This document shows, piece by piece, positions 55,770 to 64,000 of a DNA stretch of 64,000 bases. The number at the start of each line of letters is the position of its first letter. The stretch's first letter is position 1. This DNA comes from Caballeronia jiangsuensis (GTDB lineage: Bacteria; Pseudomonadota; Gammaproteobacteria; Burkholderiales; Burkholderiaceae). Where the stretch lies: positions 62,001 through 126,000 of the forward strand of contig JFHF01000014.1 of NCBI GenBank assembly GCA_000648925.1, read 5' to 3'. The position numbers and the translations under genes are program-made. Below the pieces are notes generated by a model. The model saw only the letters and a program-made list of their open reading frames with translations. It searched no databases and was not told the DNA's origin.

Positions 55770-56380
55770 TTGGCCGCTCCGCTCGCCGGCGCCGCGCTGA
55801 AGTCGACCTGTGGAGGACGGGCAATCTCCGCCTCGTTAGACACCGAGAAGTTGGGTTTCTCCTTATAGCCGAACGCGCTCGCCGTCAGATTTGACGGAAA
55901 CGAGCGCACTGCAACGTTGTAGTCCTGCACCGCCTTGATGTAGCGGTTTCGGGCAACCGTGATGCGATTCTCGGTTCCCTCCAATTGGGCTTGCAGGTCC
56001 CGAAAATTGGCGTCCGACTTCAACTGCGGATAGTTTTCAGACACAATCAGCAACTTCGATAGCGAGTTCGTCAACTGTGCCTGGGCTGCTTCAAACTTCA
56101 CGAATGCTTGCGGGTCGTTGATGAGGTCCGAAGTCGCCTGGACGGAGCCCACCCGTGCCCGTGCATCCGTCACGCGCGTGAACACATCCTTTTCCTGGCT
56201 TGCGTAGCCCTTGACCGTGTTCACAAGATTGGGAACGAGGTCGGCGCGCCGCTGATACTGGTTCAGCACTTCTGACCAGCTAGCCTTTACCTGCTCGTCC
56301 AGAGTCTGAATGGTGTTATAGCCGCAGCCTGAGACGGCCAGAGTGACGACAGCGACCAAGACTATCAGTAGTGAGCGCAT
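55766..56380 (-). CDS. lemA: LemA family lipoprotein
   Basis: 204 residues: an N-terminal lipobox (VAVVTLAVSGCGYN), then the LemA helical bundle with LDEQVKASWSEVLNQYQRRA, DLVPNLVNTVKGYASQEKDV and ENRITVARNRYIKAVQDYNV. First gene of the lemA-ygcG-TPM operon. The ATG at 56378-56380 starts the lipoprotein signal directly; a start ten codons upstream would add polar residues. Confidence 0.92.
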   Translation of the reverse strand: MRSLLIVLVAVVTLAVSGCGYNTIQTLDEQVKASWSEVLNQYQRRADLVPNLVNTVKGYASQEKDVFTRVTDARARVGSVQATSDLINDPQAFVKFEAAQAQLTNSLSKLLIVSENYPQLKSDANFRDLQAQLEGTENRITVARNRYIKAVQDYNVAVRSFPSNLTASAFGYKEKPNFSVSNEAEIARPPQVDFSAAPASGAAN

Positions 56381-56853
56381 CGAGTTGTTCCTATCGAGAA
56401 TTCGGCTCATCTTCTTACCAGAGGCCGCATGCGGTATGAGACGACCGCAGTTTCCTCATTGTCGGGTGGAAACTACGCCCGCCACCGACGAGGGAGCAAC
56501 GCCAGCCTACGCTCGAATGGAATTTTGCCTTTTGACGCACATCAACGAAGTGGAAGTCTGACGTTGTGGCTTTGTTGGTCCATGACTAGCCTGTTCGCAT
56601 GACAAGCTGGCGCCAACTCCGGAATTGCGCTGAGGAAACACGCCTCGCAATACCCAGGAAACAATGCCTGCCACGGTGTCCCTTCCTTGAGTTAGGTCAA
56701 TCAACTCTTCAGCCACGTCGTTACAGTCGACAACATTCAGCCAGCTACAGTGGGACAAACAAGTGCGTGCCATTCAACAGGAGACAGCGACGATGGAACG
56801 GATGCAGAGCAGCATCCGTCCAGCGGCAAGGCTGACCCCAATCGCATCAAGTA
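56381..56853. other. Intergenic region between lemA and the DUF2933-type gene
   Basis: About 470 bp. Only short frames without family resemblance are seen. A strong SD (CAGGAGACAGCGACG) precedes an ATG at 56793, but that frame closes soon after; it could be a short leader or a frameshifted old start for the gene at 56854. Confidence 0.4.
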
Positions 56854-57204
56854 ATGGCGAAGCACATGGACCACGATGCAGAGGGTGATGGACAAGCAAG
56901 CGACGGTCGAAAGAGCGCCAGCCAGCAAGCGATGGCGCAGTTACCATGGAGCCCCAGTATGAAGATGCCTTCTCACGACGTTTCACCGTTTTGGAAATCG
57001 CGCGGCGCTATTGCTTTGCTCGGATTCGGGGCGATAGCTGCGTTTTTCATGTTCTCTGAACATCGCGCGCATTTTCTTGGCGCACTGCCATATCTGCTGT
57101 TTCTGGCGTGCCCGCTGATGCATCTGTTCATGCACCACGGACACCATCACGGAGAACGCAGCGCTACTCACACCGCCGACACGAAAGGAGGGCGAGATGA
57201 ATGA
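56854..57204 (+). CDS. DUF2933-type small membrane protein
   Basis: 116 residues: a polar lead, a Met/His patch (SPSMKMPSHD), one or two helices (GAIALLGFGAIAAFFMFSEH; PYLLFLACPLMHLFMHH) and a His-rich end (HHGHHHGERSATH). The HRAH-x-LGALPYLLFLACPLMHLFM segment is characteristic of DUF2933 proteins of copper-resistance loci. It overlaps the next gene by eight bases. The start is uncertain. Confidence 0.75.
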   Translation: MAKHMDHDAEGDGQASDGRKSASQQAMAQLPWSPSMKMPSHDVSPFWKSRGAIALLGFGAIAAFFMFSEHRAHFLGALPYLLFLACPLMHLFMHHGHHHGERSATHTADTKGGRDE

Positions 57205-57853
57205 CTCAACTGCCGGTTATGGACTGTGGGGTCTGGTTGTCATCAACTCCCTTATCTTCATCATCTTCGCTTTCAGTTTCTTCAAGCCGAATACCGCCCG
57301 AGACTGGCGCACTTTCGGAGCCTTTTCGGCATTCGTTGTCGCGCTGTTTGCAGAGATGTACGGCTTTCCGCTGACCATCTATCTCTTGGCTGGTTGGCTC
57401 CAGGCAAAATTCCCGCAAACGAACTTGTTCACCCACGACTCCGGCCACATCTGGTGGACGATGACCGGTCAGCACGGCAATCCGCATCTTGGATTCCCAC
57501 ATCTGGCCAGCATTGCCCTTATCTTCGGTGGCTTTTATCTGCTGTCGACGGCGTGGCACGTGCTCTATGAAGCGCAGCGCAAAGCGCAACTGGCAATGAC
57601 GGGACCCTATGCTCGCATTCGGCACCCGCAGTACGTAGCCTTCGTCATTATCATGACTGGCTTCTTACTGCAGTGGCCGACGTTGGTGACGCTCGCCATG
57701 TTCCCTGTTCTTGTCGCCATGTACGTGCACCTCGCCCGGCAAGAGGAACGTGATTCCGAAAAGCAGTTTGGACAAGCGTGGCGGGAATATGCGGCACGAA
57801 CGCCGCGCTTTGTTCCCCGGCTGCCCGGCAGAGATATCGCACATGTCCAGTGA
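57197..57853 (+). CDS. Isoprenylcysteine methyltransferase-like membrane protein
   Basis: 218 residues with five or so helices and the ICMT/PEMT signature TGPYARIRHPQYVAFVIIMT, followed by EERDSEKQFGQAWREYAART. Bacterial members methylate unknown small or lipid targets and are recurrent partners of DUF2933 proteins beside copper genes. An SD (AAAGGAGGGCGAG) lies before the ATG at 57197. Convergent with the Cu ATPase gene. Confidence 0.88.
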   Translation: MNDSTAGYGLWGLVVINSLIFIIFAFSFFKPNTARDWRTFGAFSAFVVALFAEMYGFPLTIYLLAGWLQAKFPQTNLFTHDSGHIWWTMTGQHGNPHLGFPHLASIALIFGGFYLLSTAWHVLYEAQRKAQLAMTGPYARIRHPQYVAFVIIMTGFLLQWPTLVTLAMFPVLVAMYVHLARQEERDSEKQFGQAWREYAARTPRFVPRLPGRDIAHVQ

Positions 57854-57922
57854 GGCGTCGAGAAAGCGAGCGAGTACCGTGTAAAACCACGATACGCGCC
57901 CACAGCTGGAGCGCACGGTGAG

Positions 57923-60376
57923 TTAGATTTTTACATTGCGCAATCGCAGGGCGTTCGAGATTACTGAAGCCGAGCTCAGACTCATCGCTAGCGCGGCAAT
58001 CATCGGGGAGAGCAACAACCCGGTGAATGGATAGAGCACGCCGGCTGCCAGCGGAATACCCAGCGCGTTGTAGATGAACGCGAAGCCGAGGTTCTGCTTC
58101 ATGTTGTGGACAGTGGCCTCAGATAACTCCCGTGCTCGCGCGATGCCACGCAAGTCTCCTTTGACGAGCGTGACCTGAGCGCTACTCATCGCTACGTCCG
58201 TGCCGGTTCCCATCGCAACACCGACGTCGGCCTTCGCGAGCGCTGGCGCATCGTTGATACCATCTCCGGCCATGGCCACGACCTTGCCTTCCTCCTGAAA
58301 TCTCGTCACGAGCCCTAGCTTGTCGGCGGGCTTGACTTCACCATGAAACTCGTCGATACCGAGCCTCGTCGCGACAGATTTTGCTGTCACGACACCGTCG
58401 CCGGTCGCCATCACAACGCGAATGCCGTCTTCCCTCAGCCGCGCCAAAGCCTCGGATGTCGTCGCCTTTATCGGGTCCGAAACTGCGAGAAGGCCTGCCA
58501 GCGTCGTGTCGACCGCCAGGTACATGACGCTCGCCCCCTGCGTTCGCAGTGCGTCGGCTTCCGTGGACAGTTCCCGAACGTCAATACTTTCAGCCTCCAT
58601 CAAAGCAGTGTTGCCCAGCGCGAGTTTCCGACTGCCAACAAGTCCTCGCACGCCAATCCCCGTGCTCGATTCGAAGTTCTCCACTTTCTCGAACGCCAGT
58701 TTTCGCCGACGGGCAGCATCCACGATGGTCGCGGCAAGGGGATGTTCGCTACCCTGGTCGAGGCTCGCCGCGAGGCGCAGAACATCTTCTTCTGAATGTC
58801 CGTTCACACCAACTGCACGTTCAAAGGCGGGACGCCCTTCGGTTAGCGTTCCTGTCTTATCGACGATAAGTGTGTTGACCTTGCGCAGATTCTCAATCGC
58901 GGCAGCATCTCGGAAAAGCACACCATTCGAGGCGCCTTTGCCGCTCGCAACCATAATGGACATAGGCGTAGCGAGTCCAAGGGCACACGGACATGCAATG
59001 ATGAGCACTGCCACCGCGTTGATGAGACCGTACACCCAGCTCGGCTGAGGCCCGAATAAGGCCCAGGCGAGAAGAGTCAAGACCGCGATGCCAACAACGG
59101 CGACGACGAACACACCCGCCACTTTGTCAGCCATGCGCTGCATTGGTGCCCTCGAGCGCTGGGCCAGCGCGACCATCTGGACAATTTGTGCCAGTACGGT
59201 CTGAGAGCCGACCTTCTCCGACTTGATGACGAGGCTGCCCGAAGTATTCATGGTCGCGCCGATGACATGGTCGCCGACGCGTTTGCCGACAGGAATCGGT
59301 TCGCCCGTAATCATTGACTCGTCGAGCGAGCTGGAACCATCCGTGACGACGCCATCTACTGGCACCTTCTCGCCCGGCCGTACTCGGAGCAGGTCGCCGA
59401 CATGGACGTGGGTCAGCGGGACGTCCTCCTCAGTTCCATCAGCATTGATACGCCGCGCAGTCTTCGGCGCGAGGCCCAGGAGTGCCTTGATGGCAGCGGA
59501 GGTTTGTGACCGTGCCCTCAGTTCCAGTAGTTGACCGAGCAGCGTGAGCGAAATGATGACTGCCGCAGCTTCGAAATACACTTCGACACGACCGTGCGCG
59601 ATAAAAGCTTCGGGAAAGACGCCCGGCGCAAATGTCGCAATGACGCTATAAACATAGGCTGCACCTGTCCCAAGCCCAATGAGCGTCCACATGTTCGGGC
59701 TGCGATTGACGAACGACTGGAAGCACCGTATGAAGAACGGCAGACCGGCCCACACGACGACAGGGGTCGAAAGAATGAACTCTACCCAGCTTTGGCTGGC
59801 CGCGTCCATCCAGCCCCGTCGATGGCCGAACATAGCCAGGATGAACACCACTGCAGTCAGCGGTAGCGTCCACCAGAATCTGCGACGAAAGTCCGTCAGT
59901 TCCGGATTCTCCTCGTCCTCGAGGCTGGGCAACAAAGGCTCGAGGGTCATCCCGCACTTCGGGCAGTTCCCCGGATGGTCCTGGCGAATTTCCGGATGCA
60001 TCGGACACGTATACATCGTTCCCGCCGGTGCCCCCTGCACGGACGTATCGGTCGGCCGGTCAACATAATTCAGCGGGTCAGCCCGAAACTTCTCCCGACA
60101 TGACTCACTGCAGAAGAAATATTGATGTCCATCGTGTTCCGACCGGAATTGCGAATCGACAGTGACAGGCATACCGCAAACCGGGTCCTTGAGCGTGCCA
60201 TTGGTCTCCGGTTGTGCATAGTCGTGACTGTGTCCCCGGTGCCCCTGGTTGTCATGAACGTGCCCAGACGGCAGGCCTTGTACATTGACCGTGCCATGGT
60301 CCTGTTGGGCGGCCGGTTCAGGGGCAGCGCCCGAATGTTCGTGAGAAGTCTTCTCGTCGTTAAGTGGCCCGCTCAT
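57923..60376 (-). CDS. Cu(I)/Ag(I)-translocating P-type ATPase with YHS and HMBD domains
   Basis: 817-residue P1B-type ATPase. The N-terminal His-rich lead is followed by a YHS domain (about 63-105, [12 protein letters not shown]...FFCSESC) and a heavy-metal-binding domain (about 121-148, YTCPMHPEI...CPKCGMT) in place of the usual HMA domains. Catalytic motifs are TGEP (358-360 region), Cys462-Pro-Cys464 in the transport helix, Asp506 in DKTGT and [10 protein letters not shown]. CopF/SilP-type pumps of this build remove Cu+ or Ag+ to the periplasm. Downstream of cueR in the same direction. Confidence 0.95.
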   Translation of the reverse strand: MSGPLNDEKTSHEHSGAAPEPAAQQDHGTVNVQGLPSGHVHDNQGHRGHSHDYAQPETNGTLKDPVCGMPVTVDSQFRSEHDGHQYFFCSESCREKFRADPLNYVDRPTDTSVQGAPAGTMYTCPMHPEIRQDHPGNCPKCGMTLEPLLPSLEDEENPELTDFRRRFWWTLPLTAVVFILAMFGHRRGWMDAASQSWVEFILSTPVVVWAGLPFFIRCFQSFVNRSPNMWTLIGLGTGAAYVYSVIATFAPGVFPEAFIAHGRVEVYFEAAAVIISLTLLGQLLELRARSQTSAAIKALLGLAPKTARRINADGTEEDVPLTHVHVGDLLRVRPGEKVPVDGVVTDGSSSLDESMITGEPIPVGKRVGDHVIGATMNTSGSLVIKSEKVGSQTVLAQIVQMVALAQRSRAPMQRMADKVAGVFVVAVVGIAVLTLLAWALFGPQPSWVYGLINAVAVLIIACPCALGLATPMSIMVASGKGASNGVLFRDAAAIENLRKVNTLIVDKTGTLTEGRPAFERAVGVNGHSEEDVLRLAASLDQGSEHPLAATIVDAARRRKLAFEKVENFESSTGIGVRGLVGSRKLALGNTALMEAESIDVRELSTEADALRTQGASVMYLAVDTTLAGLLAVSDPIKATTSEALARLREDGIRVVMATGDGVVTAKSVATRLGIDEFHGEVKPADKLGLVTRFQEEGKVVAMAGDGINDAPALAKADVGVAMGTGTDVAMSSAQVTLVKGDLRGIARARELSEATVHNMKQNLGFAFIYNALGIPLAAGVLYPFTGLLLSPMIAALAMSLSSASVISNALRLRNVKI

Positions 60377-60450
60377 ATCGAATGCTCCGTCTTTTCGTCA
60401 TGCCGTGCTTGCACTGTTTCGCTTATCGTGAACTTCAAAGCATGGACACA

Positions 60451-60846
60451 TCAATGCGCCTCGCCCGCAAATCTCCCCAAAATCGGACAATGAGGACGCG
60501 AGTCCCCTTTGCAATGGGCCGCCAGATATCTGAGCGAATCTCGCATTTCAATCAACTCCTGAATTCGCAGATTCAGGTCTGCAATATGCGCGTTCGCAAA
60601 CTGTTTGACCTCGCGGCTTGACCGGCTGTGGTCTTCCCAAAGGGCCAGCAACACCGCAATTTGCCTGGTGGAAAATCCAAGATGTCGAGCCTGCTGGACA
60701 AAGCGCAGCACTTGGACATCGCGGGGCGTGTAAACCCGATAATTCGCCCCTGACCGCGCAGCAGCTCGAATCAGGCCTGTTTCCTCATAGTGGCGAATCA
60801 TCTTGGCGGACATGCCTGACGACTTCGCGACCTCTCCGATGTTCAT
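60451..60846 (-). CDS. cueR: Copper-responsive MerR-family regulator CueR
   Basis: 131 residues: MerR HTH (MNIGEVAKSSGMSAKMIRHY), the dimer helix, and the metal loop HCKGDSRPHCPIL with Cys112 and Cys120, the same positions as the Cu+ ligands of E. coli CueR. It starts with GGGGAGACG before the ATG. It is transcribed ahead of the Cu ATPase, 74 bp apart, from a promoter with a perfect CueR operator. Confidence 0.93.
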   Translation of the reverse strand: MNIGEVAKSSGMSAKMIRHYEETGLIRAAARSGANYRVYTPRDVQVLRFVQQARHLGFSTRQIAVLLALWEDHSRSSREVKQFANAHIADLNLRIQELIEMRDSLRYLAAHCKGDSRPHCPILGRFAGEAH

Positions 60847-60886
60847 CGTCTCCCCTTACGAAACGGCCGCTCGACCGATACCACTC

Positions 60887-60917
60887 ATTCTTGACCTTCC
60901 TGCCATGGGAAGGTCAA
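60887..60917 (-). promoter_or_regulatory. CueR-type promoter/operator with 19-bp spacer
   Basis: Perfect inverted repeat TTGACCTTCC / GGAAGGTCAA with seven bases between (60891-60917). On the minus strand TTGACC (-35) and AAGAAT (-10) are 19 bases apart, the over-long spacer that MerR-family activators untwist. It points at cueR, so cueR and the ATPase are probably autoactivated by Cu+. Confidence 0.8.
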
Positions 60918-61407
60918 GGAGCTTTCACTGGCGACCGATTTCGAACTGACGGAATCGGCTGACAACCGGTATGGAGACGCTCCGCACTCGTCCAACAAAG
61001 GCGGACTCGGTCGGCAACTCTCAAACTTTGCGGCCATAGGAACACTCGCTTCAACGCCGTAGCGAAGGCCAACATGCAAGCTCGACGCCGGCACCGCTAT
61101 CTTGCAAGTTACGACGAAGTCCTTGAGCTAAATCGTCAATAGCGCGCTGCGGTTTTATGGCCCGAACGGCTCAAGAATTTCCGGTCCATCCGCTACGGCA
61201 TTCCGCGAGTCGTCAAAGAAATCGACGTCGGGACGCCATCCGGCAACCTAGGTGCTTCCGCGGGATTTCTCTTCGACGTTGGCAAAGACCTCAGTCGAAA
61301 CGAACATCGAATACCTGCCGCACCGCGCTCTCAAGGTCCATCGAGAGAACATTGCGCGCTTCGACAACTGAACCAAACCCATTGATGCAATAGCCTGTTG
61401 TTCCCGC
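60918..61407. other. Gap between the cueR promoter and the PII-like gene
   Basis: About 490 bp. A plus-strand frame near 61,165-61,380 contains VVKEIDVGTPSGNLGASAGF but lacks a start and family match. It may be a relic; nothing firm can be called. Confidence 0.4.
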
Positions 61408-61725
61408 TCACGGAGCCGCTTCTGAAGCAGTACGTACTCGGAAAAAGCGCTCCACGGGAAGAACCGCAACGATTCCGTCGTCCCCTGAGGTACCGCGTGC
61501 GATATCCATGATTTCGTGGACCAGCGCATCGACACGCTCACTCTCAGTGAAGATTTCAACCTTGATGTGTTCGGTCGTACAGTCGTTCGAGAAGGGGTTG
61601 GGGTGCACTCCGAATCCCTTGACCTTGGTAACGGTCAGACCATGAACGTGAACGGTTCCCAACCGCCGCTCCAGTACTTTCAGGACTTCGGGCCGAACAA
61701 TTGCAACAACGCATCTCAGTTCCAT
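61408..61725 (-). CDS. PII-like signalling protein
   Basis: 105 residues with the PII fold: MELRCVVAIVRPEVLKVLER, then GLTVTKVKGFG, a short T-loop region (VHPNPFSNDC) and a C-terminal DDGIVAVLPVERFFRVRTA. The uridylylated Tyr and most T-loop residues of GlnB are missing, so nitrogen control is unlikely; such proteins are repeatedly found in metal-efflux loci. The ATG at 61723-61725 follows GGAGGAGAAT and is preferred over an ATG four codons earlier. Confidence 0.82.
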   Translation of the reverse strand: MELRCVVAIVRPEVLKVLERRLGTVHVHGLTVTKVKGFGVHPNPFSNDCTTEHIKVEIFTESERVDALVHEIMDIARGTSGDDGIVAVLPVERFFRVRTASEAAP

Positions 61726-61764
61726 ATTCTCCTCCATGACTGCTTGCAGGAAAGCCCCTCGCGC

Positions 61765-62307
61765 CTATCCTTTCGGTGCCCACTTCGCATCGACCGCCGC
61801 CTGAATCTTGCCCGCGTCTTGCACCCCTGCCTGCGTCATCTGGTAAGCAATCTCAGCGGTGCCCTGACACACCGCGCACGTCACCGCCATCTCGTCTTCG
61901 AAGCACTGCAGGTTGGAGCGATGCACGCCACGATTCTCACAACCGCACCAGCAGTAAAGCTTGTTGAGCACCGCGGGAATCTGCGTTGCAACCCAGTAGG
62001 CGTGTCTCACGTCCTTGTCGGTGAACTGATTTGGGTCCAACACGTGAGACGCGTCTGTCCGCCCGCCCGGGATGATGCGCAATCCGTCTGGGCGCAACAT
62101 TCCGACATGCCAGGCAGTTACTTGTTGAACCTGACCGGGGGGTCCTGTCACCTTCGCTGACGACACCGTCTCATGTCGCACAAGAGCTGGCCCCCAGACC
62201 ATGGCTGCAGGTACTGCGAGAACCAGCGCTAGCAGGAACAGAAGGTGTAAGAGTGCTTTTCGCGGCGGCTTGGCCGACGGATTGTTCTCGGGTGTATGGC
62301 GTTTCAT
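61765..62307 (-). CDS. Membrane-anchored CYCWCGC-motif protein
   Basis: 180 residues: an N-terminal transmembrane segment (LLHLLFLLALVLAVPAAMVW) and a periplasmic part with LYCWCGCENRGVHRSNLQCF and EMAVTCAVCQGTAEIAYQM. The five to six Cys and the PCYCGC-like spacing suggest metal or haem-like ligand binding; function is not known. The ATG at 62305-62307 follows GGAGGCCCAG. Fourth in a minus-strand run of small envelope genes. Confidence 0.78.
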   Translation of the reverse strand: MKRHTPENNPSAKPPRKALLHLLFLLALVLAVPAAMVWGPALVRHETVSSAKVTGPPGQVQQVTAWHVGMLRPDGLRIIPGGRTDASHVLDPNQFTDKDVRHAYWVATQIPAVLNKLYCWCGCENRGVHRSNLQCFEDEMAVTCAVCQGTAEIAYQMTQAGVQDAGKIQAAVDAKWAPKG

Positions 62308-62321
62308 CCTGGGCCTCCAGT

Positions 62322-62486
62322 TCATCGGTCGGCATTACGGCCGAACATCACCTGACCGCAGGAAGGCAGTCCGTGCATCGTGCTGAGGTGCATTGCCGTC
62401 ATACCAACGGCACTTAGCACGGCAATCAAGCCGATAGCCGCAAAGAGACCGATGATGATGTTCAATATCGGCTTTCCGTTAAACAT
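62322..62486 (-). CDS. Small single-helix membrane protein
   Basis: 54 residues from ATG 62484-62486 (SD GGGAGCGAATT): MFNGKPILNIIIGLFAAIGL begins one long helix, ending with MHLSTMHGLPSCGQVMFG. Met, His and one Cys lie in the tail, fitting a copper-linked role. It ends 14 bp before the CYCWCGC protein. Confidence 0.7.
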   Translation of the reverse strand: MFNGKPILNIIIGLFAAIGLIAVLSAVGMTAMHLSTMHGLPSCGQVMFGRNADR

Positions 62487-62566
62487 AATTCGCTCCCGAA
62501 CTAAGCAAGGACTCGGTGCGACTGGCATCCATGCCGCACCGGCCCTGCGTGATGCCATCGGCCCAA

Positions 62567-62794
62567 CTACGAGCCGCTTTTTTCCATCGCCTGACTGGGC
62601 TTCTCCGGCCTATCGACGGGGGTCTGCATGCCGCGCATCATGAACAGCATTGAGAGCGGGCAAATCAGCACGCTGGCCATCGCGATGAATGTGCCGAGGG
62701 TGCCACGTATCTGGGGCAGAGCCCAGTAGCCGATTGCGAGAATCAGCGCGAGAGCAAGCGCAATCGCCACCATCGTCTTCGTGTTGCACTTCAT
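62567..62794 (-). CDS. DUF2933-like small membrane protein
   Basis: 75 residues from ATG 62792-62794 (SD TGAGGATT): two short helices, VAIALALALILAIGYWALPQ and TFIAMASVLICPLSMLFMMR, followed by a polar tail (GMQTPVDRPEKPSQ). The CPLSMLFMMRGM end resembles the DUF2933 protein at 56.9 kb (CPLMHLFMHHG). Second or third gene in the copper envelope run. Confidence 0.75.
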   Translation of the reverse strand: MKCNTKTMVAIALALALILAIGYWALPQIRGTLGTFIAMASVLICPLSMLFMMRGMQTPVDRPEKPSQAMEKSGS

Positions 62795-62849
62795 GGTTGA
62801 ATCCTCAAGGCAATGTGTTGAGATGTCGTGGGAGAGTGCCGACGCATAA

Positions 62850-63152
62850 TCACTTCGACGGAGCCGCGGCGGCCTGGTCCGAGTACTTGAGCATGATGTC
62901 GCCCATCGCACGCATCATCTCGCCGTGCATCTTCATCGCGGTTTTCGGGTCCATACCGGCCGTCCCACCCATCATCGGGCAGCCCCCCATCATTCCGCCC
63001 ATGCCCATCATGGCGCCGTGTTCCCGGCTCTGAGATGACGGGCCTGCAGAATTGTTCACGCCTGCTCCTGCTCCTGCGGCCGCCATGCTGACGGCACTTG
63101 CACCGAGAAGCACTGCAGAAACAATCAATGCACCTACCATTTTGGTATTCAT
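62850..63152 (-). CDS. Periplasmic Met-rich protein, putative copper binder
   Basis: 100 residues: a signal peptide (VGALIVSAVLLGASAVSMAAA), then GAMMGMGGMMGGCPMMGGTA and KTAMKMHGEMMRAMGDIMLK. The density of Met with His and one Cys is typical of soft-metal binding in the periplasm. The ATG at 63150-63152 (MNTKMVGA) is chosen over an upstream TTG frame without signal peptide. Confidence 0.8.
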   Translation of the reverse strand: MNTKMVGALIVSAVLLGASAVSMAAAGAGAGVNNSAGPSSQSREHGAMMGMGGMMGGCPMMGGTAGMDPKTAMKMHGEMMRAMGDIMLKYSDQAAAAPSK

Positions 63153-63278
63153 AGAAAGCTCCGAATCCAATTGAATCGTGTCGCTCGTGAGACGTTCGTG
63201 CGCAGGTCGACAGTCGCTGCGCGCAGCGAACGTGTGCGAGCCACGGCACAAAACCGTTCAAACCTGGTTCAAAGAGGA

Positions 63279-63632
63279 TTACAGCGAGCGAGGCGGAGGT
63301 GCGGGAAGTTCCGGAATGAACTCTTCCGCGAAGGCGGGAGTAACGGCCCGATAGACGGGTGACGAAGGTGTGACGAGGACCAAATATTTCACGGGTATGG
63401 CCGGCACACCGCACAGGAGACCGCCCGCACCACCCGGGCAAACGTGCTGGGAGCTCGTGACGTTGTGTTTGGCGTCATGCGTGCAGAAAGTCGGGTTCGA
63501 GTCACTCGACACGCTCGCGTGCTGCGAAGCAATTGCCGTCATTTCCGGACATGACGTCGCCGATGCCGGGTAGCCAATCAAAGGCAACCAGACAATCAGA
63601 AAGCATGCGACGAGTTTTGCCCAGAATTTCAT
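63279..63632 (-). CDS. Exported Cys-containing protein of the copper cluster
   Basis: 117 residues: a signal peptide (LVACFLIVWLPLIGYPASA), a middle part with four or five Cys (TSCPEMTAIA, TFCTHDAKH, HVCPGGAGGLLCG) and a Pro-rich end (FIPELPAPPPRSL). I do not recognise a named family; similar short proteins accompany DsbD-like genes in metal islands. Downstream of the DsbD-type gene, same strand. Confidence 0.72.
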   Translation of the reverse strand: MKFWAKLVACFLIVWLPLIGYPASATSCPEMTAIASQHASVSSDSNPTFCTHDAKHNVTSSQHVCPGGAGGLLCGVPAIPVKYLVLVTPSSPVYRAVTPAFAEEFIPELPAPPPRSL

Positions 63633-63701
63633 GAAGTTCAGTATAAGCCTGGTCGCAGCAGACCGCTACGACATGTCGCGAGATTCGAGTGTGGCTTCAT
63701 G

Positions 63702-64000
63702 TCACTGGGCCCATTTCTTCAGGTGCGACAGGAACGCGTCGGCGCCGACGAATCCCGCGAGTTGTGCGTCGGGTCGCTGCCTGCCATTTCTGTCGTAGAA
63801 AATCAGGGCCGGCGGCCCAAAAAGTCCGAAGCGGCGCAGCATCGCTATGTCCTCGGGCGTGTTCTTCGTGACGTCGATGCGCAGCAGCTTCCACTGAGCA
63901 AATTCGGTTACCACGCGTGGGTCAGTAAAGGTGAAGCGCTCGAGTTCCTTGCAGCTGATACACCAATCCGCATAGAAATCGAGCATAACCGGCTGGCCGC
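63702..64000 (-). CDS. Thioredoxin-like domain of a DsbD-type thiol:disulphide protein (5' part cut by window edge)
   Basis: At least 99 residues are visible, open to the right edge: GQPVMLDFYADWCISCKELE shows the CxxC active site (CISC) of the C-terminal thioredoxin domain of DsbD, followed by FGLFGPPALIFYDRNG with the cis-Pro. The membrane part would lie beyond 64,000. It should supply electrons to periplasmic thiols, fitting the Cys-rich neighbours. Confidence 0.88.
   Translation of the reverse strand, partial: GQPVMLDFYADWCISCKELERFTFTDPRVVTEFAQWKLLRIDVTKNTPEDIAMLRRFGLFGPPALIFYDRNGRQRPDAQLAGFVGADAFLSHLKKWAQ

Larger units (their letters stand above)
41085..64000. mobile_element. Genomic island inserted in thyA: recombinase trio, replacement thyA and metal-resistance cargo (right end outside window)
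   Basis: Everything from the thyA break to the edge differs from the left part: it is richer in A+T, has different codon use, and has foreign gene content. The left end carries three tyrosine recombinases, a small HTH/coiled-coil protein and thyA. The cargo is Co/Ni and Cu handling genes plus relics of a TnpB and an arsenite pump. No 5' part of host thyA appears on the minus strand further right, so the right end lies beyond 64,000 or was lost. At least ~22.9 kb. Confidence 0.75.

Noticed and set aside
56599-56835. 78-codon plus-strand frame before the DUF2933 gene
   Set aside because: No SD, odd composition (Arg/Gln/Cys) and no resemblance to known small copper proteins.

Overview
The window looks like a Burkholderiales chromosome, most likely Paraburkholderia/Caballeronia. 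The left two thirds are GC-rich. They carry rpmF-yceD, rluC divergent from rne, moaA-mobA-moeA, lutABC with a GntR regulator, azlCD, fumC and the FecR/DUF6600-type proteins common in this group. The assignment rests on gene content and order, not on a database search.

Positions 1-41,080 are ordinary core genome. First comes a translation/RNA block: rpmF-yceD divergent from maf, then an rluC-HAD-Rieske-S49 peptidase operon, then rne behind an 893-bp gap. Next come molybdenum cofactor genes, a four-gene minus-strand run (LUD protein, Na+/H+-type antiporter, 2-hydroxyacid dehydrogenase, rmuC), pncB, fdxA, and two identical tRNA-Asn genes, the first with a consensus sigma-70 promoter. A lutA-lutB-lutC lactate operon follows, with a divergent FadR-type regulator and a palindromic operator. 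After it lie creA, an AraC regulator with azlCD, a UvrD-type helicase with a LexA-like box, a MATE exporter, a candidate small RNA, a phospholipase-D-like lipoprotein, fumC and a FecR/DUF6600 protein.

At about 41,085 the core genome is interrupted inside the host thyA gene. Only the last ~70 codons of host thyA remain (minus strand). The break lies in the codons of the conserved dUMP-binding H-x-Y motif. Beyond it begins an AT-richer island that runs past the right edge, so it is at least ~22.9 kb. Its first operon encodes three different tyrosine recombinases, a small HTH/coiled-coil protein and a complete foreign thyA. The layout recalls Tn554 and recombinase-in-trio elements. The simplest reading is an element that inserts into thyA and carries its own thyA to rescue the host. 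The middle recombinase is unusual: it has two tandem NUMOD1-like modules inserted and Asn where the first catalytic Arg should be.

The rest of the island is metal-related cargo with relics of older mobile DNA. It holds an MFS transporter, a dmeR-dmeF module (Co/Ni) divergent from a His-tailed DMT exporter over two G/C-tract operators, a decayed IS605/IS1341-type tnpB, a GDCC cysteine-rich protein, an ACR3 arsenite-pump relic, a lemA-TPM-TPM operon, and a DUF2933-like protein with an ICMT-like protein. It ends with a cueR-Cu(I)-ATPase operon behind a 19-bp-spacer CueR promoter, and a run of small envelope proteins (Met-rich, Cys-rich, PII-like) downstream of a DsbD-type protein cut by the window edge.
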